From assembly GCF_016772475.1 (NCBI RefSeq), contig NZ_CP068595.1, forward strand, positions 1,612,001-1,676,000: a stretch of 64,000 bases of DNA, read 5' to 3'. The notes under the pieces are model-generated. The model saw only the letters and a program-made list of their open reading frames with translations, was not told the DNA's origin and did no database searches. Shown in pieces: positions 41,169 through 49,916 of this stretch; position 1 is the stretch's first letter, and the number at the start of each line of letters is the position of its first letter. The stretch comes from Paenibacillus sonchi (GTDB taxonomy: Bacteria > Bacillota > Bacilli > Paenibacillales > Paenibacillaceae). The position numbers and the translations under genes were made by a program.

Positions 41169-41512
41169 TCATTTTACCGGAATACTGTTCGCCGGACTCT
41201 CAATCGGAGCTTCCTTGCGTTTGATAAAGAAGGCCAGGATCAGCGCAATAACGGCACTCCCGGCGGTTACCATTGAAGCCACATTCATCCCGTGTATTAA
41301 GCTGTGAACATCAAGCGGGGCTTGTGAATACTCTTAATTCCAGCAGGGGATTCTCCATGGTCAATTGCCGCCATACGAACAGGCCAAGTGCAATGAACCC
41401 GATACCCAAAGAAATCAGAACTTCCGTGCTCCCCCACCCTTTGCTGCCCGAAACGCTGAATCCATACAATACGCCGCCAAACCCAAGAGACGACAGCGTC
41501 ATGGATAACGCA
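41169..41512 (-). pseudogene. Remnant of a DHA2-type MFS transporter
   Basis: Two fragments of one transporter lie end to end in different frames. The piece 41311-41512 encodes TLSSLGFGGVLYGFSVSGS and TMENPLLELRVFTSP, mid-protein sequence of EmrB-like pumps. The piece 41169-41330 encodes the final segment HGMNVASMVTAGSAVIALILAFFIKRK. The region between them and the whole N-terminal half are gone. This is true decay by deletion, unlike the single-base lesions elsewhere in the window. It lies beside the MarR gene, which may once have controlled it. Confidence 0.75.
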
Positions 41513-41513
41513 A

Positions 41514-41855
41514 TTATGCTTTTCTGACAAATTCGGATTTGAGCTTCATGGCTCCAAAGCCGTCGATTTTGCAGTCAATATCATGATCGCCCTCGACCAG
41601 CCTGATGTTCTTCACTTTGGTACCGATCTTCAGCACGGAGGAGCTGCCTTTGACCTTCAGGTCCTTGATGACAGTAACCGAATCCCCATCATTCAAAATA
41701 TTGCCATTGGCATCCCGTACTACCTTGCTCTCCTCAATGCTTGCATTTCCCGCACCCTGCGCCCACTCATGTCCGCATTCCGGGCAAACCAGCAGCGTCC
41801 CGTCCTCGTACGTGTACTCCGAGCTGCACTGCGGGCAGTTTGGCAATTCATTCAT
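41514..41855 (-). CDS. PhnA/YjdM-family zinc-ribbon protein
   Basis: 113 residues. The N-terminal zinc ribbon has two Cys pairs, CPQC and CPEC. The compact C-terminal beta domain reads [34 protein letters not shown] 41855 is preferred because GGAG lies 9 bases upstream; the first ATG at 41870 would overlap that site. The family is named for phosphonate genes but has no proven role in phosphonate use. It is monocistronic. Confidence 0.9.
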   Translation of the reverse strand: MNELPNCPQCSSEYTYEDGTLLVCPECGHEWAQGAGNASIEESKVVRDANGNILNDGDSVTVIKDLKVKGSSSVLKIGTKVKNIRLVEGDHDIDCKIDGFGAMKLKSEFVRKA

Positions 41856-41945
41856 GATCACATTCTCCATTCCTTATCGACAGCATCGTCTCATAAATTC
41901 TTCTTATTGTAGCATACCACTTGAACTTGCGCTTAAATTAAATTA

Positions 41946-41961
41946 ATATCTAATTAGATAT
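41946..41961. promoter_or_regulatory. Perfect 16-bp palindrome
   Basis: ATATCTAATTAGATAT reads identically on both strands. It lies between the PhnA-like gene and the small gene at 42015, in A/T-rich sequence suited to a promoter. The binding protein is unknown. Confidence 0.5.
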
Positions 41962-42014
41962 ATATTGAATTAAGTGTTATTCAAATCCCTGTTTACTTAA
42001 GGAAGGTGCAACTA

Positions 42015-42233
42015 TTGATCACTTTAGAAGCCGTACCGGACCCAATGTCCGCAGAAAGTGTAGAGCTTCAGGCCGCAATTCTTAACTCCCAGCCCGCGTT
42101 CAATCTGATGGTGCAGCATAAAGAGCATCTCACCCCGGAGGAAATCCGTGAGGAGACGGCTATGTCATTCGTCAAAAGGACCCAAGATCAGCGCGGCAAT
42201 GAGGTGGATGTGTACGAAAAACCGCTCTTGTGA
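42015..42233 (+). CDS. Small protein of unknown function
   Basis: 72 residues from TTG 42015; AAGGAAGG lies 7 bases upstream, and GTG 42006 overlaps that site. The sequence is hydrophilic and acidic (HLTPEEIREETAMSFVKR) without membrane segment or Cys. It is convergent to chrA with a 7-bp gap. No family is recognised. The good ribosome binding site and even composition support a real gene. Confidence 0.55.
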   Translation: MITLEAVPDPMSAESVELQAAILNSQPAFNLMVQHKEHLTPEEIREETAMSFVKRTQDQRGNEVDVYEKPLL

Positions 42234-42240
42234 ACATAGT

Positions 42241-43455
42241 CTAGATGAACTGCATCAGAAATCCTCCCGCAGCACCGGCCAGAACAATCACCCAGGGCGG
42301 GAGCTTCCAGAAAAAGAGCATCACAAACAAGATTGCGGCCAGCGCGAAGTCCAGCGGCTTCAGGATGGCGGAGGTCCACAGCGGATCATATAGAGCTGCC
42401 AGCAGAATTCCCACCACAGCAGCGTTGATGCCCGCGAGCGCCCCTTGAACGTTCGGACTGCTTCTAAGCCCATTCCAGAAAGGAAGCGCACCGATAACCA
42501 GCAGGAATGCAGGCAGGAAGATGCCCAGCGTCGCAATGATGCCGCCTTTGAACCCTGCGGCCATCATCCCAAGATAGCTGGCAAAGGTAAACAGCGGCCC
42601 CGGAACGGCTTGTGCCGCTCCGTAGCCGGCCAGAAAGTCCTCCCGGCTGACCCATCCGGCAGGTACAACCTCATGTTCCAGAAGCGGAAGCACAACATGT
42701 CCTCCACCGAATACCAGTGAACCGGAACGGTAAAAACTGTCGAAAAGCGCAACCCCCCCAGCACCTGCAGACGTTCTAAGAAGAGGAAGCGCTATAAGCA
42801 GAAGGAAAAACAACGCCAGACAGCAGACGGCAACGGTCCGGCTGATCCGGATAGGCAGGTCAGGACCCCGATCCGGTTGACCCCGATACAGCCAAAGGCC
42901 GATCATCCCGGCAGCTGCGAGGATTAGGACTTGAGCGTAGGCAGCATGCCAGGACAGCGCAAAAACTGCCGCTATCACCGCAATGGTAACTCTTCCTCTG
43001 TCCGGTGTAAGCTTTTGCCCCATTCCCAGCACCGCTTGCGCTACAATCGCCACCGCTACGATCTTCAGTCCATGAATCCAGCCCGCACCAGCGATATCAA
43101 CGCCCTGCAGTACTAAGGCAAATACAGCCAGAGCGATCACTGAAGGCAAAGTGAATCCCAGCCAGGCTATGAATCCCCCAAGCAAGCCGGCCCTGACCAC
43201 ACCGATGCCAATCCCCACCTGGCTGCTCGCTGGCCCGGGGAGAAACTGGCAGAGCGCCACCAGATCGGCATAGCTGCGTTCATCCATCCATTTCCGGCGG
43301 CGGATATACTCATTATGGAAGTACCCCAGATGGGCAATCGGCCCTCCGAAGGAGGTAAGCCCGAGCTTCAGGGAGACACCCAGCACCTCCAGCAGAGCAG
43401 CCCCTCTGCCCTTTGTCACGCCAGCTTCCACCGGCTTCTGACTTCCCGTCTCCAT
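42241..43455 (-). CDS. chrA: Chromate transporter ChrA (CHR family, two-domain)
   Basis: 404 residues made of two homologous CHR halves. The first half has SFGGPIAHLGYFHNEYIRRRKW and the PGPASSQVG motif. The second has VFGGGHVVLPLLEHEVV and AVPGPLFTFASYLG. About ten to twelve membrane segments are present. Characterised members export chromate, but CHR proteins may carry other anions. ATG 43455 has GGAGG nine bases upstream; an in-frame upstream ATG at 43491 is less likely. Confidence 0.9.
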   Translation of the reverse strand: METGSQKPVEAGVTKGRGAALLEVLGVSLKLGLTSFGGPIAHLGYFHNEYIRRRKWMDERSYADLVALCQFLPGPASSQVGIGIGVVRAGLLGGFIAWLGFTLPSVIALAVFALVLQGVDIAGAGWIHGLKIVAVAIVAQAVLGMGQKLTPDRGRVTIAVIAAVFALSWHAAYAQVLILAAAGMIGLWLYRGQPDRGPDLPIRISRTVAVCCLALFFLLLIALPLLRTSAGAGGVALFDSFYRSGSLVFGGGHVVLPLLEHEVVPAGWVSREDFLAGYGAAQAVPGPLFTFASYLGMMAAGFKGGIIATLGIFLPAFLLVIGALPFWNGLRSSPNVQGALAGINAAVVGILLAALYDPLWTSAILKPLDFALAAILFVMLFFWKLPPWVIVLAGAAGGFLMQFI

Positions 43456-43577
43456 ACCTAAATTCCTCCCTCTCCCGGTACTCCGCCTCATTCAGGCGCG
43501 TCTTTCCATCGTAACATTGAATTGTTAACGCTCTATAAGTTCACTAATTCAACTTCGTTAATCTGCAGTTACGCCAT

Positions 43578-44336
43578 TCACCTCTCCTTCCCTTGATACG
43601 TCGACATGGATCGGGAGGCTGTATCCTCCGGCCTCAATAGTCCCGCCTGAGCGCAAAGCTCCATCAGTTGATGCACGCCGCTGTACTGTTGGCGGTTGCG
43701 CTGATGAATGCGGCCCAGCGCGTGCTCGGTTACCTCTTTGGCCTTGTCCAGGCTGTGCTGCTCCACAGCTTCCACAAGCTCCTTCATTCTCTCCAGAAAA
43801 TATACCGTCCGTCTCAAGGTGCGGATCAGCAGAATCTGCCTTAAATGCACCGCAGTGTACATTCTGTAGCCATTCTCCGGGTTTCTTAGCGGAGTCAGCA
43901 GCCCCTCCTTTTCCCAGTGGCGAATGGCCGAGGGCTGAACTCCCGCAATCGCTGCAGCTTCTCCGATCGACATCCGGTGGCTGACGGGTCTGCCTTTGAT
44001 GAAGCTAATCTCCGGGTCCTGCAGCAGCGCCAGCGTCTGATCGGCAGCAGCTTTTTCCTCCTGTAATCTGGCCTGCTCTGCCCCTGCAAGCCACAAGGCC
44101 TGATCCATGTCCCCCTGTTGGATGTTGCGCAGCACATCATAGGTTAACTTGTAGCCAAACCCCGGAATCATGGCGCGAAGACAGCGAAAGTAGGCCAGAT
44201 GCAGCTCCGTATACATACGGTAGCCATTCGCTGCCCGTTCCGGCGCGGGAACCACACCCCAGGATTCATAATGCCGCAAGGCGCTGGTACTGATGCCAAG
44301 CACCGATGCAAGCTCAACCGGCTTGTAATATTGCAT
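43578..44336 (-). CDS. MerR-family protein with two tandem MerR DNA-binding domains
   Basis: 252 residues. One MerR-like HTH is at residues 1-75 (KPVELASVLGISTSALRHYESWGVV, NGYRMYTELHLAYF). A second, at about 120-190, is SIGEAAAIAGVQPSAIRHWEKEGLL with NGYRMYTAVHLRQI. Both carry the signature RHYE/RHWE and the wing NGYRMYT. The spacing suggests duplication and fusion, which could let a monomer read a whole operator. No separate ligand domain is seen. AAGGAGG precedes the ATG. The divergent neighbour is an alpha/beta hydrolase gene. Confidence 0.85.
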   Translation of the reverse strand: MQYYKPVELASVLGISTSALRHYESWGVVPAPERAANGYRMYTELHLAYFRCLRAMIPGFGYKLTYDVLRNIQQGDMDQALWLAGAEQARLQEEKAAADQTLALLQDPEISFIKGRPVSHRMSIGEAAAIAGVQPSAIRHWEKEGLLTPLRNPENGYRMYTAVHLRQILLIRTLRRTVYFLERMKELVEAVEQHSLDKAKEVTEHALGRIHQRNRQQYSGVHQLMELCAQAGLLRPEDTASRSMSTYQGKER

Positions 44337-44560
44337 TGATTCACCTCCTTCATCTACATCCTGTGCGTGATACTAACCTACCAAAGACCCGCACCGTCTG
44401 CAAACCTTCACATAAAACCTTTAAGTGCTTTAATAAACCTGGAACTGGTTTTCTCAAGCATACTCAGGCCCTTATCGGCAGAACCTTCCCACTTGCATCA
44501 ATGTTATATATTGATAGATATACAGGATTTCTGAACAAATGCTGAATTAGGAGGCTAACG

Positions 44561-45418
44561 ATGCTTAGAGTACAAATGCATGATGCAAGCTGGATCGAGG
44601 TGGAGATTCAAGGAGAAGGACCCTGCCTGCTGCTCCCGGTGAACCCCCGGCCCATAGATGGACCACAGGCAGACGAGATGACGAAGTGGGGCGTTGATCC
44701 GGCGCTCGGGCGCTCCCTGATTGACCAGCTTAGCGGCAGCTGCCGGGTCATCGCCTTCGATTATGAAGGCCATGTTCAAAGCTGCGCCAAGCCCGATACC
44801 CTGACGCCGGATAACCTGTCCAGCGACTTTCTGGCCATCGCCGATGCGACGTCCGCGCAGCAATTCGCCTATTACGGCTATTCCTGGCTGGCCCTGTCCG
44901 GCATGCAGCTGGCCCTGCGCACAGACCGGCTGTCAGCGCTTGTCATGGGCGGCTTCCCGCCTGTCTGCGGTCCGTATAAGGAAATGCTGAAGGTCACGAT
45001 GGCTGCCTATCATCTCTCTGTCTCGGCACAGAAGAACCCGGACCCCTCCCCCGCCGCATGGGACGGGAACGCCGATGAATTCGACTGGTCACAGGCTGAA
45101 GTCACGATGAGCGAGGCGCAGACCAAACAGTTCGTCACGTTGTACCAGGCGCTTCAGGCATTCGATGACCGGACGGCCCAGGAACGGATCACCTGTCCCC
45201 GCCTCTGCTTCGCCGGCAGCGCCGATCTTATCGAGTATGGCGAACGCTGGGGAGCCGTGCGGGTCGATATCGCCGGACCGCTTATCAGAGAGCGGTCCGC
45301 CCTCGAAGCGCTAGGCTGGGATGTGGCGGTGCTTGAGGGTCTGGACCATACCCAGGCGATGCAGCCGGCGCATGTCCTGCCCCTTCTGAAGCCCTGGCTG
45401 GATGCCAATCTGCACTAA
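44561..45418 (+). CDS. Alpha/beta hydrolase
   Basis: 285 residues with the hydrolase fold. The nucleophile region reads YGYSWLALSG, so the last Gly of the usual G-x-S-x-G elbow is Ala. An acid is likely in CFAGSADLIEYGE, and a C-terminal His is in EGLDHTQAM. No signal peptide is present. AGGAGG precedes the ATG. It is divergent from the double-HTH MerR gene, which may control it. The substrate is unknown. A terminator follows at 45471. Confidence 0.83.
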   Translation: MLRVQMHDASWIEVEIQGEGPCLLLPVNPRPIDGPQADEMTKWGVDPALGRSLIDQLSGSCRVIAFDYEGHVQSCAKPDTLTPDNLSSDFLAIADATSAQQFAYYGYSWLALSGMQLALRTDRLSALVMGGFPPVCGPYKEMLKVTMAAYHLSVSAQKNPDPSPAAWDGNADEFDWSQAEVTMSEAQTKQFVTLYQALQAFDDRTAQERITCPRLCFAGSADLIEYGERWGAVRVDIAGPLIRERSALEALGWDVAVLEGLDHTQAMQPAHVLPLLKPWLDANLH

Positions 45419-45470
45419 GCCCCGGCAAGGCAATCCGGCTGTCTCCTACGCCGCTTGCACTCATTGTCAG

Positions 45471-45507
45471 AATAAGCTGTTCCCGGTCTAACGGGGCAGC
45501 TTATTTT
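45471..45507 (+). terminator. Rho-independent terminator
   Basis: Arms AATAAGCTG-TTCCC and GGGGC-AGCTTATT with T-rich end, 53 bp after the hydrolase stop. Confidence 0.8.
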
Positions 45508-45650
45508 ACTTTCACCCCCTCCGGCTCCTCCTGCCGTGCCTTGCAAAGTGGTTGTATTCTTGGCAAGCTAATTATATATTAGAAGCAAGATGCAAGACTT
45601 TAGGCCCAAAAACCATGCATAATTGACTAATAATAGCAGGAAGGTGTAAC

Positions 45651-47284
45651 TTGTTGGGTTTTGTGGTATGGATTGATCTGATTTTATTTTTCGTTCTGTT
45701 TGCACTTTTCGTCTATATTTTCGTTTCAGTTAACATCACGAATCTGCACAAAGTCTATTTAGCCTTCCATTTCACCATGATGATCTGGCCCTTCTGCCAA
45801 TTTGCCATCAAAACTGCCGATAATCCCATATATCAATTATTTTATGTTAAGGCTGCATTCGTAGATTCGGCGCTTCTCAGTACGGGCTGGGTCTTTTTCA
45901 CCATTCTGTTGACCGGACAGACCCGGTTTCTGCGGCGGAAAATGCTGCTGCTGCTGTCGGCTCCAGCTATTTTTTCGGCAGCCTGTATTCTATTCAGCCC
46001 CAACAGCTGGTTTGTGCAGCCGGTAAATGAGGAATATATTCAAAGAACCTATGGTCCTCTCTTCTGGCTCTTCATAGCCGTAATCATCATTCAGGCGGTT
46101 ATCTCACTGTACGTCATCTCTGCAGCCCTGGTCCAGGAGCTGGCTCCCCGCGTGCGAAAGCAAGTGATGCTTGTGCTGAAAGGGATTCTTGCGGTAACCG
46201 TGTTTATCCTGCTGGATATTGTGCTGAATGTGGTCCTGGACCCGTATCTGCCGGTGATTCCGGGGATGACCTCGCTGGGCATTTTACTGTCTGCTGTCTT
46301 TTTTGTGGTTTCCATTAACCGCGACAAAGTGTTTGATATAGCGACCATAGCCCATCAGGATGTGATGGATACGATCGGACATGGCGTCCTTGTACTTGAT
46401 GAATATGACAACGTGGTCGAGATTAACCGTTTTCTGGGTCCCCATATGCATCTGCACCGGGGGGAGCGGTTCGATATCAGGATTATTTTTCCGGAAAGCT
46501 CGCCTGCCATTGAAGCGTTTATATCGGGATACCATGAACGGCCGCTGGAGAGAATCGAAATTGAAATCCTCCATACGGTTATCCGGCGTTATCTTAAAAT
46601 TCAGGCAACGCCCATTATGGTCGGCGGGTTACGGGCGGGGCGGATCGTCACGTTCCAGGATATTACGGAGCTGCAGAGGCTGATCCATGAAACCCACCAA
46701 CAGAATAGGATTCTTCAGGAACGCAACCATTCATTGATTGCCGTGCAAAAAGAGCTGTCCGAGACGAACCGGCAGCTGCAGCAAATGGCCATCACCGACA
46801 GCTTGACCGGCTGCTATAACCGCCATTATCTGACGCAGCAGCTTGAAGACGAAGTGATCCTGAACAGGGAAAAGCACATTCCTTTTGCGCTTATTTTGCT
46901 GGATATCGATTTCTTTAAGAATGTGAATGACACTTACGGCCATTTGGCCGGGGATGAAGTGATCTGCCAGACGGTGGAGGTGCTTAAGCAGGAATTACGA
47001 CAAACTGACGTTTTAGCACGGTACGGGGAGAAGAGTTCATTATCTATCTGCCGGATACCCGTGAAGCCGAGGCACTGCATGTAGCCGAACAGCTCAAGGC
47101 AAGGGTGGAAATGAACCAGATCACGATTGCCAATGCTGCTGATCCAGTAACGGTTACAATCAGCATGGGGCTCCTGACTATCAATGATTTCTCGCTGAAC
47201 AGCAATCTTTTTGAAGATGTGGACCAAGCCCTCTATCAGGCCAAAAATAAAGGTCGCAACCGGATTGTACATATTGCGCGCTGA
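45651..47284 (+). pseudogene. Membrane diguanylate cyclase (7TM-PAS-GGDEF), frameshifted in the active site
   Basis: An N-terminal block of about seven hydrophobic segments (residues 1-225, like histidine-kinase 7TM sensors) is followed by a PAS-like domain (about 235-345), a short coiled coil and a GGDEF domain (IDFFKNVNDTYGHLAGDEV). The frame breaks exactly at the active site: the reading is RYGEKSS. One extra G in the G4 run 47025-47028 gives RYGGEEFIIYLPDTREA and continues to the stop at 47284, 544 residues in all. The length of 1634 bp is one short of a multiple of three. The corrected motif GGEEF would make cyclic di-GMP. TTG 45651 follows AGGAAGG. Confidence 0.85.
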
Positions 47285-47365
47285 CGCCGCGTTTGCTATC
47301 GTTCAACGGCTTCCTTTGGGGTAATGGTAAGTACAACACATCTGCAAACAGGGAGGAAACTGTAT

Positions 47366-48255
47366 ATGACGCAGGCCACGATCATTGTTAACCCCTCTTC
47401 CGGCAAGGAGGAAGCGCTGGACTATCTCAGGAGTGTGGAAGAGCTGCTGCAGAGTCAAGGCTATGAGGTTACAGTCAAGGAGACGCAAAAAGAAGGCGAT
47501 GCCACCGGTTACAGCATCGCTGCATGCGAAGCGGGGGCCGACATGATCGTGTCCATCGGCGGGGACGGCACGCTTCATGAAACGATCAACGGCCTCTCCG
47601 GCCAGGCACATCAGCCGAAGCTGGGGATTATTCCGCTCGGCACGGTGAATGATTTCGCCCGCGCGCTGCAGATCCCGCTGATTCCCGAAGAAGCCGTCCG
47701 GACGCTGGCTTCCTCCCGGGTACAGCTAGTGGACGCAGGCAGGCTGAACAACCGCCTGTTCATCAACGTGGTCGCCGCAGGCAAGCTGGCTGAATCGCTC
47801 ACCTCCGTATCTTCGGATGACAAATCCAGACTCGGCGCGCTGGCATACTTCAAGGAGGGCATCAAAGAGCTTGCAGGCAATGCATCCCACCCCTCACCAT
47901 ACAGCATGACGGGAAGACCTGGGCGGGGGAGACTCCGCTTTTCCTCGCCGCATTGACCAACTCGGTAGGCGGCTTCGAGAAACTGGCTCCCGAAGCCGCT
48001 GTCGACGACGGCTTGATTCATTGCTACATCATTAAGGATCTTCATTTCTTCAACACGCTTACAGTCAGCCTTTCTGTGCTGCTGGGCAATCTGAAGAATC
48101 ATAAGGACGTGGAATATTTCACCGCGAGCGAAGTCACAATAAGCTCATCGGATACCGTACGAACCAATGTGGACGGCGAAGAAGGACCGGCTCTGCCGAT
48201 TAAGCTGAGCGTCCTTCCCCGCCATATTCGCGTAGTGGTGCCGGATTCATTATGA
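47366..48255 (+). pseudogene. Diacylglycerol/lipid kinase family protein, frameshifted
   Basis: From ATG 47366 (GGGAGG upstream) the first 175 residues form the DAGK catalytic domain: IIVNPSSGK, VSIGGDGTLHETINGL and IPLGTVNDFARAL. The frame then runs off as SPYSMTGR. One extra C in the C4 run 47890-47893 restores HPLTIQHDGKTWAGETPLFL and joins it to the C-terminal half (TNSVGGFEKLAPEAAVDDG) ending at 48255, 296 residues. The 890 bp are one short of a multiple of three. It should phosphorylate diacylglycerol or a related lipid at the inner membrane face. Confidence 0.87.
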
Positions 48256-48307
48256 TACCGGTCTGTATCCGTTTTCAGGCCGGTGCACAAAATTGGCTTG
48301 TCTGCTA

Positions 48308-48336
48308 TTGCTGCAAATGAATCCGGCTGGTATAGT
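48308..48336 (+). promoter_or_regulatory. Promoter upstream of the AAC(3)-like gene
   Basis: TTGCTG (48308-48313) and TATAGT (48331-48336) are 17 bp apart. Initiation near 48343 would give a leader of about 95 bases. Confidence 0.65.
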
Positions 48337-48380
48337 ATGGATAATTAATTCAAGGGCACTGATCCCTGGCTACGCTGGAG

Positions 48381-48408
48381 ACAACCCCGCTGCTTGCAGC
48401 GGGGTTGT
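48381..48408 (+). terminator. Hairpin in the leader of the AAC(3)-like gene
   Basis: A 13-bp perfect stem (ACAACCCCGCTGC and complement) with a 2-base loop, followed by CTTATTCT. It lies after the promoter at 48308 and 31 bp before the start codon. It can be a terminator for the lipid kinase gene, an attenuator of the acetyltransferase, or both. Confidence 0.65.
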
Positions 48409-48438
48409 CTTATTCTGATGAAAAGGTGGAGGTCCACA

Positions 48439-49242
48439 TTGACCAGAAGCAATGAAACCAGAATGATCTTTACGAAAGAGGATTTGATTAATCAATTTAC
48501 CAGCTGCGGGCTAACCAAAGGACAGCACATCCTCGTGCATACATCCTTAAGCAAGTTTGGTTTTATTATCGGCGGAGCCGAAACATTCATCCGTGCTCTG
48601 CTTGAGATTGTGGGCGAAGAAGGAACCTTGATGATGCCGTCCCAGACCTGGAAAAATCTCGATCCCTCAACTGGCGTCCACTGGGAAGAGCCCGCCGAAT
48701 GGTGGCCAATGATCCGGCAGCATTGGCCTGCCTATGATAAAGAAATTACTCCGGCAATAGGGATGGGCGTGGTGGCGGAAATGTTCCGCAAATGGCCGGG
48801 GGCCGCAAGGTCAGACCATCCCGCACGCTCCGTCGCCGCCGTGGGCAGGCATGCGGAATATCTGACGCAAAACCATGACCTCAGCAATATTTTTGGGATT
48901 GGCTCACCGCTGGATAAGCTGTATCATTTAAATGGTTATGTTCTCTTGGCAGGCGTCGGCCATGATAAAAACACATCCTTGCATCTGGCAGAAGCCCGGG
49001 CTGATTTTCCCGCCAAGAAGCGGGTCTATGACAGCAGTGCAGTCATGGTGGGGGGCAGACGCAAGTGGGTAACTTACGAAACCCAGGCTGTGAACGACGA
49101 GGATTTTATCCGATTGGGCGAAGAATATGATAAAGAAATGAACCTCAAGGTTCATCAGGCCGGAAAGGCCGAAATCCGGTTTATGGAGCAGCGTCCTCTG
49201 GTGGACTGGGCCACTGCATGGATGGAGAAGAACCGGTTATAG
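48439..49242 (+). CDS. Aminoglycoside N(3)-acetyltransferase family protein
   Basis: 267 residues. The AAC(3) family features are in order: HTSLSKFGFIIGG, GTLMMPSQTW, the GMGVVAEMFRKWPGAARSDHPARSVAAVG region and LLAGVGHDKNTSLHLAE with the catalytic His region. The enzyme should transfer acetyl from acetyl-CoA to an amine. Chromosomal members such as YokD do not always give resistance, so the real substrate is open. TTG 48439 is the start, with GGTGGAGG six bases upstream. A terminator-like hairpin lies in its leader. Confidence 0.87.
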   Translation: MTRSNETRMIFTKEDLINQFTSCGLTKGQHILVHTSLSKFGFIIGGAETFIRALLEIVGEEGTLMMPSQTWKNLDPSTGVHWEEPAEWWPMIRQHWPAYDKEITPAIGMGVVAEMFRKWPGAARSDHPARSVAAVGRHAEYLTQNHDLSNIFGIGSPLDKLYHLNGYVLLAGVGHDKNTSLHLAEARADFPAKKRVYDSSAVMVGGRRKWVTYETQAVNDEDFIRLGEEYDKEMNLKVHQAGKAEIRFMEQRPLVDWATAWMEKNRL

Positions 49243-49258
49243 AAGGGTTGACGGGCAA

Positions 49259-49801
49259 TTATTGCCTAGGCGCATATTCTCTCAGCTTCCCTTGATAGAT
49301 CAGCTCCAGCCGGTCGCTCTGCCGGAAATCATCCGGGGTGACGAGTGCGGGCAGCTTGTTCCACAGCTTGATGCCGGAACGGTCCAGAATTTCCGCAACA
49401 AACTGCGAGCAGAAATAGGAGTTGCTGAATTCAACAGGCTCCTTGAGGGCGATGCCGATGACCCCCAGCATGTTGTAGAGGTACTTTTGGCGGCTGCGGA
49501 TAAAAACGTGCAGGACCCGCCGCATTTTTTCCACCTCGCGTTCAGAGACATGCAGCTCATAGATTACACAGGTGGTATCCGGATACTTGCTGAAGGTGCC
49601 TGTCCGCAGATCTTCATGCACAAAACCGCCATTCAAGGGATTGCTCGGATTCTTCCGGCCGAAGCTGTACAGTTCCTTAAGCTCCCGGTCAAACGCAATT
49701 GAGGCGTGATTGTATGGTGCTTTGGTATAACCTTGAATGAGCTTTGTAAATAGCGTTCCCGTATTCGTAAGCAAAATAAAGACCGAATGATCTGCTTCCA
49801 T
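49259..49801 (-). CDS. Permuted papain-like amidase (YiiX/YaeF-like)
   Basis: 180 residues. The order His before Cys is that of permuted NlpC/P60-type enzymes: the His is in YNHASIAFD (about residue 32), and the Cys is in YFCSQFVAEIL (about residue 130). These are membrane-lipid or peptide amidases in other bacteria. There is no signal peptide. AAGGGG precedes the ATG at about 11 bases. Convergent to the AAC(3)-like gene with a 16-bp gap. Confidence 0.75.
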   Translation of the reverse strand: MEADHSVFILLTNTGTLFTKLIQGYTKAPYNHASIAFDRELKELYSFGRKNPSNPLNGGFVHEDLRTGTFSKYPDTTCVIYELHVSEREVEKMRRVLHVFIRSRQKYLYNMLGVIGIALKEPVEFSNSYFCSQFVAEILDRSGIKLWNKLPALVTPDDFRQSDRLELIYQGKLREYAPRQ

Positions 49802-49916
49802 GTACAGAATATCCCCTTATCGCAGTGTAAAAATTTAACATGCAGCTTGTGCCTTTTTCTATTCTAACATATGATCCCTTTGTTGGAATCCTATCCTGCA
49901 GCAAGTTGGTGATGGC

